64,000 bases of DNA. Source: Homoserinibacter sp. GY 40078 (GTDB taxonomy: Bacteria > Actinomycetota > Actinomycetes > Actinomycetales > Microbacteriaceae). Positions 43,141-52,434 of the stretch are shown here, piece after piece. The notes under the pieces were generated by a model. It worked only from the letters and a program-made list of their open reading frames with translations, made no database searches and was not told the origin of the DNA. The position numbers and the translations under genes are program-made. The first letter of the stretch is position 1, and each line of letters opens with the position of its first letter. Location of the stretch: contig NZ_VRTZ01000002.1 in assembly GCF_008017545.1 (NCBI RefSeq), forward strand, positions 558,001 to 622,000, written 5' to 3'.

Positions 43141-43842
43141 TCAGCGCGGACGCGGAGCCCGCAGACGCTGGGGGTCGATCCCAGCCGGGATGCCGAAGCC
43201 CTTGGTCTTGCCGACCGACGTGAGGCGCTTGTCGACCTGGATGACCTCGGCCTTGGTGAGCTTGCGGGGGAACTTGCGCAGCGCCGTCGGGATGCGGTGC
43301 AGGGCGAGCGATTCCGCATCCGGCCCCACGTGCAGCTGGTGCACGGGCACGTTCGGCAGCAGGCGCGCGACGTTGGCCCGCTCCTTGTCGAGCATGGGCT
43401 GGGTGCGTGAGCGCGGGCCCTCACCGATGAGCACCACCCCGGGGCGGCCGATCGCACGGTAGACGGCGTCCTTGGTGCGCGGGCTGAAGGCGATCGGCTC
43501 CTCCGAGCCGATCCAGCTGCGACGCAGGCCATTCTTGAGCACGGCACCGACCGCGCCGGGCTGACCGCTGATCTGCGTGTAGGCGGCCCGCTCCGCACGG
43601 CGGCCGAGGATCACGAGGGCCAGCAGAAGTCCGCCGAGCACACCCGAGACGACCCACAGGATGATCCCGATGACGTTGCCCGGCGAGAAGATCACCGAGA
43701 CGACGACCGCGACCGCGATCGGCAGGATGAACGCCAGGATGAGGTACCACGTGATGCCCGGGTCGGAGCGCCGGGTCATCTGGAAGACCTGCCACATCTG
43801 ACGGATGCGGCCGGGCTCCTTCTCGGGGGTGCTGCGTGCCAT
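43141..43842 (-). CDS. DUF4191 family membrane protein
   Basis: 233 residues: a basic N-terminus (RIRQMWQVFQMTRRSDPG), two close membrane helices (about 32-52 and 56-77), and a cytoplasmic C-terminal domain with AVYRAIGRPGVVLIGEGP and LTKAEVIQVDKRL. The family is restricted to actinobacteria and lies next to lipA; function unknown. ATG at 43842, TAGGCT 7 nt upstream, so it may be transcribed separately from lipB-lipA. Confidence 0.85.
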   Translation of the reverse strand: MARSTPEKEPGRIRQMWQVFQMTRRSDPGITWYLILAFILPIAVAVVVSVIFSPGNVIGIILWVVSGVLGGLLLALVILGRRAERAAYTQISGQPGAVGAVLKNGLRRSWIGSEEPIAFSPRTKDAVYRAIGRPGVVLIGEGPRSRTQPMLDKERANVARLLPNVPVHQLHVGPDAESLALHRIPTALRKFPRKLTKAEVIQVDKRLTSVGKTKGFGIPAGIDPQRLRAPRPR

Positions 43843-43849
43843 GCCTTCC

Positions 43850-43855
43850 AGCCTA
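43850..43855 (-). promoter_or_regulatory. -10 element of the DUF4191 gene
   Basis: TAGGCT on the minus strand, 7 nt from the ATG at 43842, in the short lipA-DUF4191 gap. Confidence 0.35.
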
Positions 43856-43862
43856 CGGTGTG

Positions 43863-44852
43863 TCAGCCCACCGCTTGCGCGAAGCCCATTTCGCTGTCCG
43901 CGAGATGCCGCAGCTGCTCCGGCAGCTCCCGACCGTGCGCCGCCATCGATCGTGCCCACAGCCGCCCCGCGCGGTAACTGGACCGCACGAGCGGTCCGGC
44001 GAGGACCCCCAGGAAGCCGAGCGCCTCGGCCTCCTCCTTGATCTCGACGAACTCTTCCGGCCGCACCCAGCGGGCCACGGGGAGGTGACGGGCGCTCGGC
44101 CGCAGGTACTGGGTGACCGTGATGATGTCGCATCCCGCTGCACGGAGATCGCTCAGAGCCTGGCTGATCTCCGCGCGCTCTTCGCCCATTCCGAGGATCA
44201 GGTTCGACTTCGTGATGAGTCCCGCGTCGCGGGCGGCCGTGATGACGCCGAGCGAGCGGTCGTAGCGGAACGCGGGGCGGATCCGCTTGAAGATCCGCGG
44301 GACGGTTTCGACGTTGTGCGCGAAGACCTCGGGGCGCGAGTCGAACACCTCCGCGAGCAGGGTGAGATTCCCCGAGAAGTCGGTGGCGAGAATCTCGACG
44401 CCGGTGCCCGGGCTCGCCGCGTGGATGGCGCGGACGGTCTCGGCGTGCAGCCACGCCCCCTCGTCGGGCAGGTCGTCGCGGGCGACTCCCGTCACTGTCG
44501 CGTACCGCAGCCCCATCTGCACGACCGACTCGGCGACGCGACGCGGCTCGTCGGTGTCGTAATCGGCGGGGCGACCCGTGTCGATCTGGCAGAAGTCGCA
44601 CCGACGCGTGCACTGCGAGCCGCCGATGAGGAAGGTCGCTTCGCGGTCCTCCCAGCACTCGTAGATGTTGGGGCAGCCGGCCTCCTGGCAGACCGTGTGC
44701 AGGTTCTCGGACGACACCAGCGAGCGAAGCGCCGTGTATTCGGGGCCCATCTTCGCAGTGGTTCGGATCCACGAGGGCTTGCGCTCGATCGGCGTCTCGG
44801 CGTTGCGGACCTCGAGGCGGAGCATCTTTCGCCCCTCCGGTGCCGCGGTCAT
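43863..44852 (-). CDS. lipA: Lipoyl synthase (LipA)
   Basis: Radical-SAM enzyme that inserts two sulfurs into the octanoyl group on lipoyl domains. 329 residues with both iron-sulfur clusters readable: auxiliary cluster Cys55, Cys60, Cys66 ([12 protein letters not shown]) and the radical-SAM cluster Cys81, Cys85, Cys88 (CTRRCDFC). The ATG overlaps the lipB stop by 4 nt. Serves the E2 lipoyl domain encoded nearby at 46957-48387. Confidence 0.96.
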   Translation of the reverse strand: MTAAPEGRKMLRLEVRNAETPIERKPSWIRTTAKMGPEYTALRSLVSSENLHTVCQEAGCPNIYECWEDREATFLIGGSQCTRRCDFCQIDTGRPADYDTDEPRRVAESVVQMGLRYATVTGVARDDLPDEGAWLHAETVRAIHAASPGTGVEILATDFSGNLTLLAEVFDSRPEVFAHNVETVPRIFKRIRPAFRYDRSLGVITAARDAGLITKSNLILGMGEERAEISQALSDLRAAGCDIITVTQYLRPSARHLPVARWVRPEEFVEIKEEAEALGFLGVLAGPLVRSSYRAGRLWARSMAAHGRELPEQLRHLADSEMGFAQAVG

Positions 44853-45508
44853 GCGAGCACCTCCACGGGGGCGAGGCTCTCGGCCAGGAAGCTCTCGAAC
44901 CTCTCGATCACGAGCGGCGCGACGTCGGAGGGCGTGACCTCCCGGCCGAGCTCGCGCGAGATCGTCGTGACACCCGCATCACGGATCCCGCACGCGATGA
45001 TCGAGCGATAGGGCTCCAGGTCGTTGCTGCAGTTGAGGGCGAAGCCGTGCATGGTGACCCCGTCCGCGACCCGGATGCCGATGGCCGCGATCTTGTCGGC
45101 AGGAGCACCGGGGCGCTCGATCCAGACTCCGCTCCGGCCCTCGATCCGGACACCGCGGACGCCGACCGCCGAGAGCACATCGATCAGCATGCTCTCAAGG
45201 CGACGCACGTACGCCACGACATCAATCGGATCGGCGAGGCGCAGGATCGGGTATCCCACGAGTTGGCCGGGGCCGTGCCAGGTGATCTTGCCCCCTCGAT
45301 CGACGTCGATCACGGGCGTGCCGTCGACGGGCCGTTCGTGCGGCTCCGTGCGCTTGCCTGCGGTGTAGACGGAGGGATGCTCCAGAAGGAGCACGGTATC
45401 GGGCGCCCGGCCGCTGGCGACCGCGGCGTGCACCGCACGCTGCTGTTCCAGGGCCGTCGAATACGACACGGAGTTGGCGCTTAGCCCCGTGACGACGTAG
45501 TCGACCAC
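44849..45508 (-). CDS. lipB: Lipoyl(octanoyl) transferase (LipB)
   Basis: Moves octanoyl from acyl carrier protein to E2 lipoyl domains. 219 residues; catalytic Lys139 ([11 protein letters not shown]) and Cys173 (SIIACGI) are present, with the conserved [21 protein letters not shown] start at 45506-45508 with TAGGCT 6 nt upstream: a leaderless promoter for lipB-lipA. Confidence 0.95.
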   Translation of the reverse strand: MVDYVVTGLSANSVSYSTALEQQRAVHAAVASGRAPDTVLLLEHPSVYTAGKRTEPHERPVDGTPVIDVDRGGKITWHGPGQLVGYPILRLADPIDVVAYVRRLESMLIDVLSAVGVRGVRIEGRSGVWIERPGAPADKIAAIGIRVADGVTMHGFALNCSNDLEPYRSIIACGIRDAGVTTISRELGREVTPSDVAPLVIERFESFLAESLAPVEVLA

Positions 45509-45514
45509 GCGATC

Positions 45515-45520
45515 AGCCTA
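45515..45520 (-). promoter_or_regulatory. -10 element of lipB-lipA (leaderless)
   Basis: TAGGCT on the minus strand, 6 nt from the GTG at 45508. Confidence 0.45.
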
Positions 45521-45605
45521 GTCGGCTCCTCCCCGTGGCGCGTGACGCCCGATGCTTCCTCTCTTGCGTTCAAGAGGAGCTGATCGACCCGTGCGGGAGC
45601 CGATC

Positions 45606-45617
45606 ATGCCGTTGTGA
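45606..45617 (+). other. Three-codon open frame overlapping the pseudokinase start
   Basis: ATG-CCG-TTG-TGA, with GGGAG (45595-45599) at good distance. Its stop overlaps the GTG start of the pseudokinase gene, which has no ribosome-binding site of its own. It could deliver ribosomes by stop-start coupling; this is inference. Confidence 0.3.
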
Positions 45618-46960
45618 CTTCTCTTGCTGACACTCTCCCCGCGGGGATCCGTCCTGTCCGGATGCTCGGCCGTGGCGCCCACGTCGATCGGCACCTCGTT
45701 CACGTCGGTGGAGAGGAGGGTTCGATGCCCGCAGTGCTCGTGCGCGCAACGAGCACGGAGGGTGTGGCGACAGTGCTCGGGGAGATGGCGGCCCTGGAAC
45801 GGGCGGCGGGCGCGGGTGTTGTGAAGATCATCGATGTCATCGATGACGGAGCGAGACCGGCCCTGCTCATCGAGCACGTTCGCGGAGTCGGCCTCGGAAC
45901 GCTCATGGGGTTGCGGGATCGGTGGACCGCGGGAGAGGCGGTCGGGGTACTCGGGCCTCTCGCGGGCGCCGTCGCCCGGATGCACAGGGCGGGCGTCGCG
46001 TGCGGAGGTCTCCGCGGCAGCGAGGTGCTGCTGAGCGATGGAGGACCCGTGATCGTGGACATGGCGCGGGCCGATTTGATCACTGCGGGCCTGCCCGAAG
46101 TCGAACTGGCGCGTGTGGAGTCGGTCGGGGCGGACCGCGATGCCCTTCGAGCCGTATCGCTCGACGTGCTGGCGCGGGTCTCCGGCGGGCGAGCAGCTGC
46201 GGCCTCAGCACTCGCCGAGTCCGTGATGGCTGTCGATCCCTGGCGGCTCTGCGCTGCTCTGGAAAGTGGACTCTCCGAGCTCGCCGCCCCGATGCGAATC
46301 GTGGAGCCGGCTCCTTCGCGGGACACCGACACGTCCGACGCGGCGACGCCGCGTCCGGCGCCGGGGGATGATGCCCTGAACCGCCCGAGGGCTCTGGTTC
46401 GGCGCCTCTGGGCGGTGCTTGCGATCGACCGACTGCGCGACATCGTCCCACGCATTGCACCGCGACGGCGTCGCCTCGTCGTCGGGGGTGCGGCGGCAGT
46501 GGCCGTCGCCGCCTTCCTCATGTCGGTGCTTCCGGATCCGGAGTCGCGGGTGGAGCCGGGGTTCGATCCGCCTGCGACGCCCGGCGGCGAGCACCCGGCG
46601 GCCGTCGCAGAAGGCGATCTGGAGAGTCCGGATCCTGTGATGGACGAGGATCCGATCGTCGCCGCTGTGGCGCTGCTCGACCAGCGGGAGGAGTGCTTCC
46701 GCGAGCTCTCGATGCTGTGTCTGGAGACGGTCGACCAGGCGGGTTCAGCGGCGCTTGGCGCAGATCGTGCGGCGATCAGCGGCATGATCGCGGGGGATGA
46801 GTCGAGTGCGATCCCACGGCCCGCCGGTGAGGTGCGGGTGGTGGAGCGGCTCGGTGACGCCGCTCTGCTCGCTTTCGGGCCGGAGACGGCCCCGGCCTCG
46901 CTCCTGCTGATGAGGAGCGAGGCCGGGTGGCGGATCCGCGACTGGGTCGCGGAGCCTTAG
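45614..46960 (+). CDS. Membrane protein with degenerate protein-kinase domain (pseudokinase)
   Basis: 448 residues. Residues about 14-245 follow a Ser/Thr-kinase fold: RMLGRGAHVDRHLVHV as the glycine loop, PALLIEHVRGVGLGTLM as the hinge, HRAGVACGGLRGSEVLL in place of the catalytic loop and GGPVIVDMARADL in place of DFG. Key residues are lost: Arg44 replaces the VAIK lysine, the HRD aspartate and following asparagine are absent (CGGLRGSEV), and DFG is DMA. One membrane helix follows (about 290-308), then an extracytoplasmic domain of about 140 residues with two cysteines and a C-terminal SAGWRIRDW-like strand. Probably a signalling scaffold. It interrupts the otherwise conserved lipB to E2 gene order. 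Confidence 0.75.
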   Translation: MTSLADTLPAGIRPVRMLGRGAHVDRHLVHVGGEEGSMPAVLVRATSTEGVATVLGEMAALERAAGAGVVKIIDVIDDGARPALLIEHVRGVGLGTLMGLRDRWTAGEAVGVLGPLAGAVARMHRAGVACGGLRGSEVLLSDGGPVIVDMARADLITAGLPEVELARVESVGADRDALRAVSLDVLARVSGGRAAAASALAESVMAVDPWRLCAALESGLSELAAPMRIVEPAPSRDTDTSDAATPRPAPGDDALNRPRALVRRLWAVLAIDRLRDIVPRIAPRRRRLVVGGAAAVAVAAFLMSVLPDPESRVEPGFDPPATPGGEHPAAVAEGDLESPDPVMDEDPIVAAVALLDQREECFRELSMLCLETVDQAGSAALGADRAAISGMIAGDESSAIPRPAGEVRVVERLGDAALLAFGPETAPASLLLMRSEAGWRIRDWVAEP

Positions 46961-48387
46961 ATGCCGAGCGAGCCGCGGAAGTCGCCCGCCTCGAGTCGCG
47001 CCTTGATGGCGCCGAGGAAGCGAGCCGCGTCGGCTCCGTCGATGATCCGGTGGTCGTACGAGAGCGCGAGGTACACCGTCGAGCGGATGGCGATCGCGTC
47101 GGAACCGCTGTCGCTCACGACCACGGGCTTCTTCGCGACGACGCCGGTGCCCAGGATCGCGACCTGAGGCAGGAACACGACAGGCGTGTCGAACAGCGCG
47201 CCGCGCGAGCCGGTGTTCGTGAGCGTGAACGTGCCACCCGCGAGCTCATCGGGCTTCAGGCGGTTGTCGCGCGTGCGCTCTGCGAGATCGGCGATCTGTG
47301 CCGCGAGGCCCGCGATGTCGAGGTCGCCCGCATTGCGGATCACCGGAGTGAGCAGACCCCGCTCAGTGTCGACTGCGATCGAGATGTTCTCGGTCTCGGG
47401 ATAGACGATGTTGTCGCCGTCCACGGTCGAATTGATGATCGGGAACGCACGAAGCGCCTCGGCCGCGGCAAGGGCGAAGAACGGCATGAACGAGAGCTTG
47501 TTGCCCGTCTTCGCCAGGAAGTCGCCCTTCACCTCGTCGCGCAAGGCGGCGATACGCGTGACGTCTGCCTCGACCACGGTCGTGAGCTGTGCGGTGGAGT
47601 TCATGGACACCACGGCGCGCTCGGCGACCACCTTGCGCAGGCGAGTCATCGGCTGAGTGGTACCGCGCAGCGGCGAGACCTCGAGAGCCGGAGCCGCGGG
47701 GGCCGCAGCGGCGGGCGCGGCGGACGAACCCGCGTCGGCGGCGGCCAGCACGTCCTGCTTGCGGATTCGACCGCCGACGCCGGTGCCGGTGAGCTCGTCG
47801 AGCGCGATGCCCTTTTCGTTGGCGAGCTTGCGGACGATGGGCGTGACGTACCCGGCGTGCGACGACGGGGCGGCAGCCTCGGTGACCGCCGCTGCGGGAG
47901 CGGGCTCCGGCGCAGCAGCGGGCTCCGGCGCAGGCGCAACAGCAGGCTCAGGTTCGGGCGCAGCTGTATCGGCGGCGGGAGCAGCTGGTTCAGGCTCGGG
48001 CGCAGGGGCGACCTCAGCCTCGGGCTCCGAAGCGGCCGGCGCGGGCTCAGGCTGCGGTTCTGGCTCGGGAGCCGGAGCCTCCGGCTCGGCAGGTGCTTCG
48101 GGGGCTGGCTCCTCGGCGGGCGCGGCGGGTGCCGCATCTCCACCACCGGTGCCGTCGCCGATCCGCACGAGCGGCGCGCCGACCTCGACGGTCTCGTCTT
48201 CGGCGACGAGGATCTCCTCCACGACGCCCGCGATGGGCGACGGGATCTCAGTGTCGACCTTGTCGGTGGAAACCTCGAGCAGAGGCTCGTCGACCTCCAC
48301 GCGGTCGCCGACCTTCTTCAGCCAGCGGGTCACCGTACCTTCCGTGACGCTCTCGCCAAGCGCCGGAAGGCTTACGGATTCGCTCAT
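46957..48387 (-). CDS. sucB: 2-oxoacid dehydrogenase E2 (dihydrolipoyl acyltransferase)
   Basis: Core of a pyruvate/2-oxoglutarate dehydrogenase complex. 476 residues: one lipoyl domain (1-77) with lipoyl-Lys43 in EVSTDKVDTE, a long Ala/Pro/Glu linker (about 78-165), a peripheral-subunit-binding domain (VTPIVRKLANEKGIALDELT, about 173-210) and the catalytic domain ending in LSYDHRIIDGADAARF with the active-site His. In actinobacteria this protein can serve both AceE and the 2-oxoglutarate complex. It follows lpd by 49 nt. The symbol sucB is by family; dlaT is an equally fair name. Its end overlaps the convergent pseudokinase gene by 4 nt. Confidence 0.92.
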   Translation of the reverse strand: MSESVSLPALGESVTEGTVTRWLKKVGDRVEVDEPLLEVSTDKVDTEIPSPIAGVVEEILVAEDETVEVGAPLVRIGDGTGGGDAAPAAPAEEPAPEAPAEPEAPAPEPEPQPEPAPAASEPEAEVAPAPEPEPAAPAADTAAPEPEPAVAPAPEPAAAPEPAPAAAVTEAAAPSSHAGYVTPIVRKLANEKGIALDELTGTGVGGRIRKQDVLAAADAGSSAAPAAAAPAAPALEVSPLRGTTQPMTRLRKVVAERAVVSMNSTAQLTTVVEADVTRIAALRDEVKGDFLAKTGNKLSFMPFFALAAAEALRAFPIINSTVDGDNIVYPETENISIAVDTERGLLTPVIRNAGDLDIAGLAAQIADLAERTRDNRLKPDELAGGTFTLTNTGSRGALFDTPVVFLPQVAILGTGVVAKKPVVVSDSGSDAIAIRSTVYLALSYDHRIIDGADAARFLGAIKARLEAGDFRGSLGI

Positions 48388-48436
48388 CGGTGATGCTCCT
48401 TATTCAGCCGTGTCGTTCTAGCTTATGCCGCTGCGA

Positions 48437-49807
48437 TCAGACGTGGAGGGACTTGCCCGCGAGAGCCAGGAAGGTCTCGCCGAGGGCCTCGTTCTGAGTC
48501 GGGTGCGCGTGGATGTAGGGCGCGATGTCCTCGGGGTAGGCCTCCCAATCGACGACAAGCTGCGCTTCACCGATCAGCTCGCCCACGCGCGCGCCGATCA
48601 TGTGCACGCCGACCACGGGGCCGTCCTTCACTCGGACGGCCTTCACGATGCCGGCGGTTCCGATGATGTGGCTCTTGCCGTTGCCCGCGAGGTTGTACTC
48701 GAAGGCGGTCACGTTGTCGGCCCCGTACTGCTCTACGGCCTTCGCTTCGGTAAGACCGACAGAGGCGACCTCGGGGTCGGAGTAGGTCACCTTCGGGATG
48801 TTGACGTCCTCGACGCGGATGGGGTCGAGCCCCGCGAGGACCTCGGCGACGAAGATTCCCTGCTGGAAGCCGCGGTGCGCGAGCTGCAGGCCCGGGACGA
48901 TGTCGCCGACCGCGTAGACGCCCGGCACGGTGGTCTGGAGCTTGTCGTCGACGACGACGAAGCCGCGGTCGAGCTGAACGCCGACCTCTTCGTATCCGAT
49001 GTTGGCCGTCAGCGGGCCGCGGCCCACCGCGACGAGCAGGATGTCGGCCTCGACGGTCTCACCGTTCTCGAGGGTGACCACAACACCGGACTCGTTCTGC
49101 GTCACGCCCGAGAAGCGAACTCCGAGCTTGTAGTCGATCCCGCGACGGCGGAACGCGCGCTCGAAGTGCTTGGAGATCGTCTCGTCCTCGTTGGGAACCA
49201 GGTGGGGGAGTGCCTCGATGATGGTCACGTCCGCACCCCAGCTCTTCCAGACACTGGAGAACTCGACGCCGATGACACCGCCGCCGAGGACGGCGACCTT
49301 CTTCGGCACGAAGTCGAGCGAGAGCGCCTGCTCGGAGGTGATGACTCGACCGCCGATCTCGAGACCGGGCAGCGTCCGCGAGTACGAGCCGGTCGCGAGG
49401 ATGACGTTGGTTCCCGTGATCGTCTGGTCGCCGACCTGGACGGTCGTGGGGGAGGTCAGTCGGCCGGCGCCCTCGATGGTGGTGATGCCGCGCCCCTTGA
49501 GGTGCGCCTGAAGGCCCTTGTACTTGCCCGACACGATGCCCTCGCGGTACGCCGTGACCGCGGCGATGTCGACGCCGGTGAACTCGGCGGTCACGCCGTA
49601 CTTCGCGGCGTCGCGGGTCGCGTCGGCGATCTCGGCCGAGTGGAGCAGCGCCTTCGTCGGGATGCAACCGACGTGGAGGCAGGTGCCTCCGACCTTGTCC
49701 TTCTCGATGAGGGCCACGGACTTGCCGAGCTGGGCGTATCGGAGGGCGGCGGCGTATCCGCCGCTTCCCGCTCCCAGGACGACGAGGTCGAAGTTCTGCT
49801 CGGACAC
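48437..49807 (-). CDS. lpd: Dihydrolipoyl dehydrogenase (E3)
   Basis: FAD enzyme that reoxidises the dihydrolipoyl groups of E2 with NAD+. 456 residues: FAD site VVLGAGSGGYAAA, redox disulfide Cys43/Cys48 in GGTCLHVGC, NAD site VAVLGGGVIGVEFSSVW, second FAD motif VYAVGDIV, and the C-terminal base HAHPTQNEAL. GTG start at 49805-49807 with GGGAG 8 nt upstream; longer open frame upstream is not coding. Followed by the E2 gene. Confidence 0.96.
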   Translation of the reverse strand: MSEQNFDLVVLGAGSGGYAAALRYAQLGKSVALIEKDKVGGTCLHVGCIPTKALLHSAEIADATRDAAKYGVTAEFTGVDIAAVTAYREGIVSGKYKGLQAHLKGRGITTIEGAGRLTSPTTVQVGDQTITGTNVILATGSYSRTLPGLEIGGRVITSEQALSLDFVPKKVAVLGGGVIGVEFSSVWKSWGADVTIIEALPHLVPNEDETISKHFERAFRRRGIDYKLGVRFSGVTQNESGVVVTLENGETVEADILLVAVGRGPLTANIGYEEVGVQLDRGFVVVDDKLQTTVPGVYAVGDIVPGLQLAHRGFQQGIFVAEVLAGLDPIRVEDVNIPKVTYSDPEVASVGLTEAKAVEQYGADNVTAFEYNLAGNGKSHIIGTAGIVKAVRVKDGPVVGVHMIGARVGELIGEAQLVVDWEAYPEDIAPYIHAHPTQNEALGETFLALAGKSLHV

Positions 49808-49914
49808 CGGAGAAACTCCCTTGCGCTTCACGTGTCGGAACCCCGCGAGATCGGTGGTGTCGCGAGGAGGGGAAGATGGGGCAAGATTTGTTCTTTGCCG
49901 CCCCGACGACCCTA

Positions 49915-51408
49915 CTACGCGGTCGCGAGTTCCGCGGCCAGAGCGACGAGCGTCCGGACCGCGACACCGGTGGGTCCGCGACCGACGCCGCCATAGGGCG
50001 AGCCTGAATTGAAGGCGGGTCCCGCGATGTCCAGATGAGCCCATCCTGTCCGCGCTCCGGGGCCGTCGCCGCCCGCGGTGCCGACGAATCCTCGAAGGAA
50101 GTGGCCCGCCACGAGCATGCCGCCGGCGGTGTGGCCCGGCTTCGCGTTCGCGATGTCCGCGACGTCGCTGTCGAGCACGCTCCGCAGCTCGGGCGGCAGG
50201 GGCATCGGCCACATCGGTTCGTCGGCTCGGGATGCAGCGGCGAGCACCGCCTGCACGGCCTCGTCATCGCCCATGACGGCGGTGGTGCGGTCGCCCATCG
50301 CCACCCGAGCGGCGCCTGTCAACGTCGCGACGTCCACGAGGAGATCGGGACGCTCGGCGGCGGCGGACGCCAGGCCGTCGGCGAGCACGAGCCGACCCTC
50401 GGCATCCGTGTTCGTCACTTCGACGGTCGTGCCGTTCCACATGTGCAGGACGTCGCCGGGGCGGATCGCGGTGCCGGACGGCATGTTCTCGGCGAGGCAC
50501 AGCCAGGCGGTGATCTGCACGTCGAGCCGCTGTCGCGCCGCGGCGAGCAGCACGGCCAGAGCCGTCGCGGCGCCCGTCATGTCGTACTTCATGGTGGGCA
50601 TGGAGGCGGGAGGCTTGAGCGAGAGCCCGCCTGAATCGAAGGTGATGCCCTTGCCGACGAGTGCGAGGTGTTGGCGTGCGTTCCCCGGGGTGTATCGAGC
50701 GACGAGAAGTCGCGGGGGTCGCGCGGACCCGGAACCCACTCCGAGGATGCCCCCGTAGCCGCCGTCGGCGAGAGCCGTCTCGTCCAGCTCCTCGAAGGTG
50801 ATCGGCAGCTCGCGTGCGAGCGAGCGTGCGCGCTCGACGAAGGTCGCCGGGTAGAGGTCGGACGCGGGCTCGTTCACGAGATTCCGGACGGCGTGCATCG
50901 CCTCGCAGGTCGCGGTCGCTCGTTCGGCGATTCCCGTGATCTCGAGAGGACCCGATACGTGCAGCACGATCTCCTCCGGCGGACGCTTCGTGTCGGCACT
51001 GCCCGTCTTGTAGGCCAGATACGCGTAGGCCCCGCTACCCGCTGCCTCGAGGACCGCCTCGGCCTGCTCCGCATCATCGACAGGGAGGAAGAGCGCCAGG
51101 CGCTGGATGCCTGCGGACTGACGGGCGGCCGCACCCGCCGCGCGTCGGAGAGAATCCCTCCTCACCTCGGGGCCGACTCCGATGAGCGCCACCGGCACGG
51201 CCAGCCCGTCGACCGCGGGCAGACGCCGGTACTCGTCCGCGGCACCCGTCACGCCGAGTTGACCGAGCATGCCCTGCAACTCGGAGAAGGCTCCCGCGGG
51301 AGCGAGCAGTGTCGGCCCATCGTCTCCGCGAGCGACGCCCAGGACGAGCACGTCGGCATCGATGTCGGAGAGAGGGTCGGTCGTGATGCGGAGCGCGGGA
51401 GCAGACAT
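49915..51408 (-). CDS. pepA: Leucyl aminopeptidase (M17)
   Basis: Dinuclear zinc exopeptidase releasing N-terminal residues in the cytosol. 497 residues, with metal and catalytic motifs VGKGITFDSGGLSLKP (Lys, Asp), KYDMTGAAT (Asp), and NTDAEGRLVLADGL (Asp, Glu, Arg). ATG start with TAGCCT 6 nt upstream on the minus strand. Upstream of lpd and the E2 gene, the same neighbourhood as in mycobacteria. Confidence 0.95.
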   Translation of the reverse strand: MSAPALRITTDPLSDIDADVLVLGVARGDDGPTLLAPAGAFSELQGMLGQLGVTGAADEYRRLPAVDGLAVPVALIGVGPEVRRDSLRRAAGAAARQSAGIQRLALFLPVDDAEQAEAVLEAAGSGAYAYLAYKTGSADTKRPPEEIVLHVSGPLEITGIAERATATCEAMHAVRNLVNEPASDLYPATFVERARSLARELPITFEELDETALADGGYGGILGVGSGSARPPRLLVARYTPGNARQHLALVGKGITFDSGGLSLKPPASMPTMKYDMTGAATALAVLLAAARQRLDVQITAWLCLAENMPSGTAIRPGDVLHMWNGTTVEVTNTDAEGRLVLADGLASAAAERPDLLVDVATLTGAARVAMGDRTTAVMGDDEAVQAVLAAASRADEPMWPMPLPPELRSVLDSDVADIANAKPGHTAGGMLVAGHFLRGFVGTAGGDGPGARTGWAHLDIAGPAFNSGSPYGGVGRGPTGVAVRTLVALAAELATA

Positions 51409-51414
51409 GAGGTC

Positions 51415-51420
51415 AGGCTA
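51415..51420 (-). promoter_or_regulatory. -10 element of pepA (leaderless)
   Basis: TAGCCT on the minus strand, 6 nt from the ATG at 51408. Confidence 0.4.
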
Positions 51421-51498
51421 TCCGCGACGGGCGGCGTTGTTCGCTGTGAGCGCCATGCGGCACACCCCCGGTCTCCGGCAGCGTCCAGCGGCGGCTCG

Positions 51499-51504
51499 TA
51501 GACT
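51499..51504 (+). promoter_or_regulatory. -10 element of the PAC2 gene (leaderless)
   Basis: TAGACT, 6 nt before the ATG at 51511. Confidence 0.45.
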
Positions 51505-51510
51505 CGCTGC

Positions 51511-52425
51511 ATGCGAGATCCCGGTGCCCTGTACGAGCTGGTGGGCGATTCCGATGATGTGCCCGCGGGCCTGCATCTCGTCGCCGGGCTCACGGGATTC
51601 ACGGATTCCGGTTCTGCGGTCTCGCAGCTGATCGACTATCTCGGCGAGACCATCGAGACACGCGACATCGCTGTGTTCGAGAACGACGCGCTGCTCGATT
51701 ACCGGGCGCGCCGACCGTCGATGTATTTCGATGGTGATCACCTTTCCGAGTACCGTCCCGCGCGCCTCGTGCTGCAGCTCGCGCACGACGAGCTGCACCG
51801 ACCGTTCCTGCTGTTGACGGGCTACGAACCCGACTTCCAGTGGGAGGCGTTCACTCAGGCGGTCGTGGACCTCGTCGACCGCTTCCAGGTCGCCGACACG
51901 ACGTGGATCCACTCCATCCCGATGCCGACACCGCACACACGACCGATCGGCGTGACGGTGAGCGGCAACCGGACGGACCTCACCGACGCCTACTCGATCT
52001 GGCGCCCTCGCACCCAGGTGCCTGGGAACGCGCTGCATCTCGTGGAGTACCGACTGCAACAGAAGGGCCATCTGACAGCGGGGTTCGTCCTGCTGATCCC
52101 GCACTACCTGGCCGACACGGAGTATCCGGCTGCCGCCGTGGCCGCTCTCGAGAGCATCAGCGCGGCCACGGGTCTCATCTTCCCGACGGACGACCTCCGC
52201 GAGCAGAGCAGGGAGTTCATGCAGAAGGTGGAGGAGCAGGTCGGAGGCAACGCCGAGCTCGAGCGCCTCGTGGCGACGCTGGAGGCGCGGCACGACAGCT
52301 ACATGGAGGAGAACCCCATTCCGTCGCCCCTCGTCGACGAGTCCGGGGAGCTGCCCAACGCCGAGACGATCGCGGCGGAGCTGGAGCGTTTCCTCGCGTC
52401 ACGGCGTGAGGATCCGCGCGCGTAG
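51511..52425 (+). CDS. PAC2 family protein
   Basis: 304 residues related to the PAC2/proteasome-assembly-chaperone family. Conserved landmarks are VAGLTGFTDSGSAVSQLIDY, FLLLTGYEPDFQWEAF, IHSIPMPTPHTRPIGVT and VLLIPHYLADTEYP. Whether this organism has a 20S proteasome cannot be seen here, so a chaperone role is only possible. The C-terminal about 70 residues are acidic and helical. The leaderless-type -10 lies 6 nt upstream. Confidence 0.88.
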   Translation: MRDPGALYELVGDSDDVPAGLHLVAGLTGFTDSGSAVSQLIDYLGETIETRDIAVFENDALLDYRARRPSMYFDGDHLSEYRPARLVLQLAHDELHRPFLLLTGYEPDFQWEAFTQAVVDLVDRFQVADTTWIHSIPMPTPHTRPIGVTVSGNRTDLTDAYSIWRPRTQVPGNALHLVEYRLQQKGHLTAGFVLLIPHYLADTEYPAAAVAALESISAATGLIFPTDDLREQSREFMQKVEEQVGGNAELERLVATLEARHDSYMEENPIPSPLVDESGELPNAETIAAELERFLASRREDPRA

Positions 52426-52428
52426 CCT
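52423..52428 (+). promoter_or_regulatory. -10 element of the MFS gene (leaderless)
   Basis: TAGCCT, overlapping the PAC2 stop codon and 6 nt before the GTG at 52435. Confidence 0.4.
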
Positions 52429-52434
52429 GGGAGC

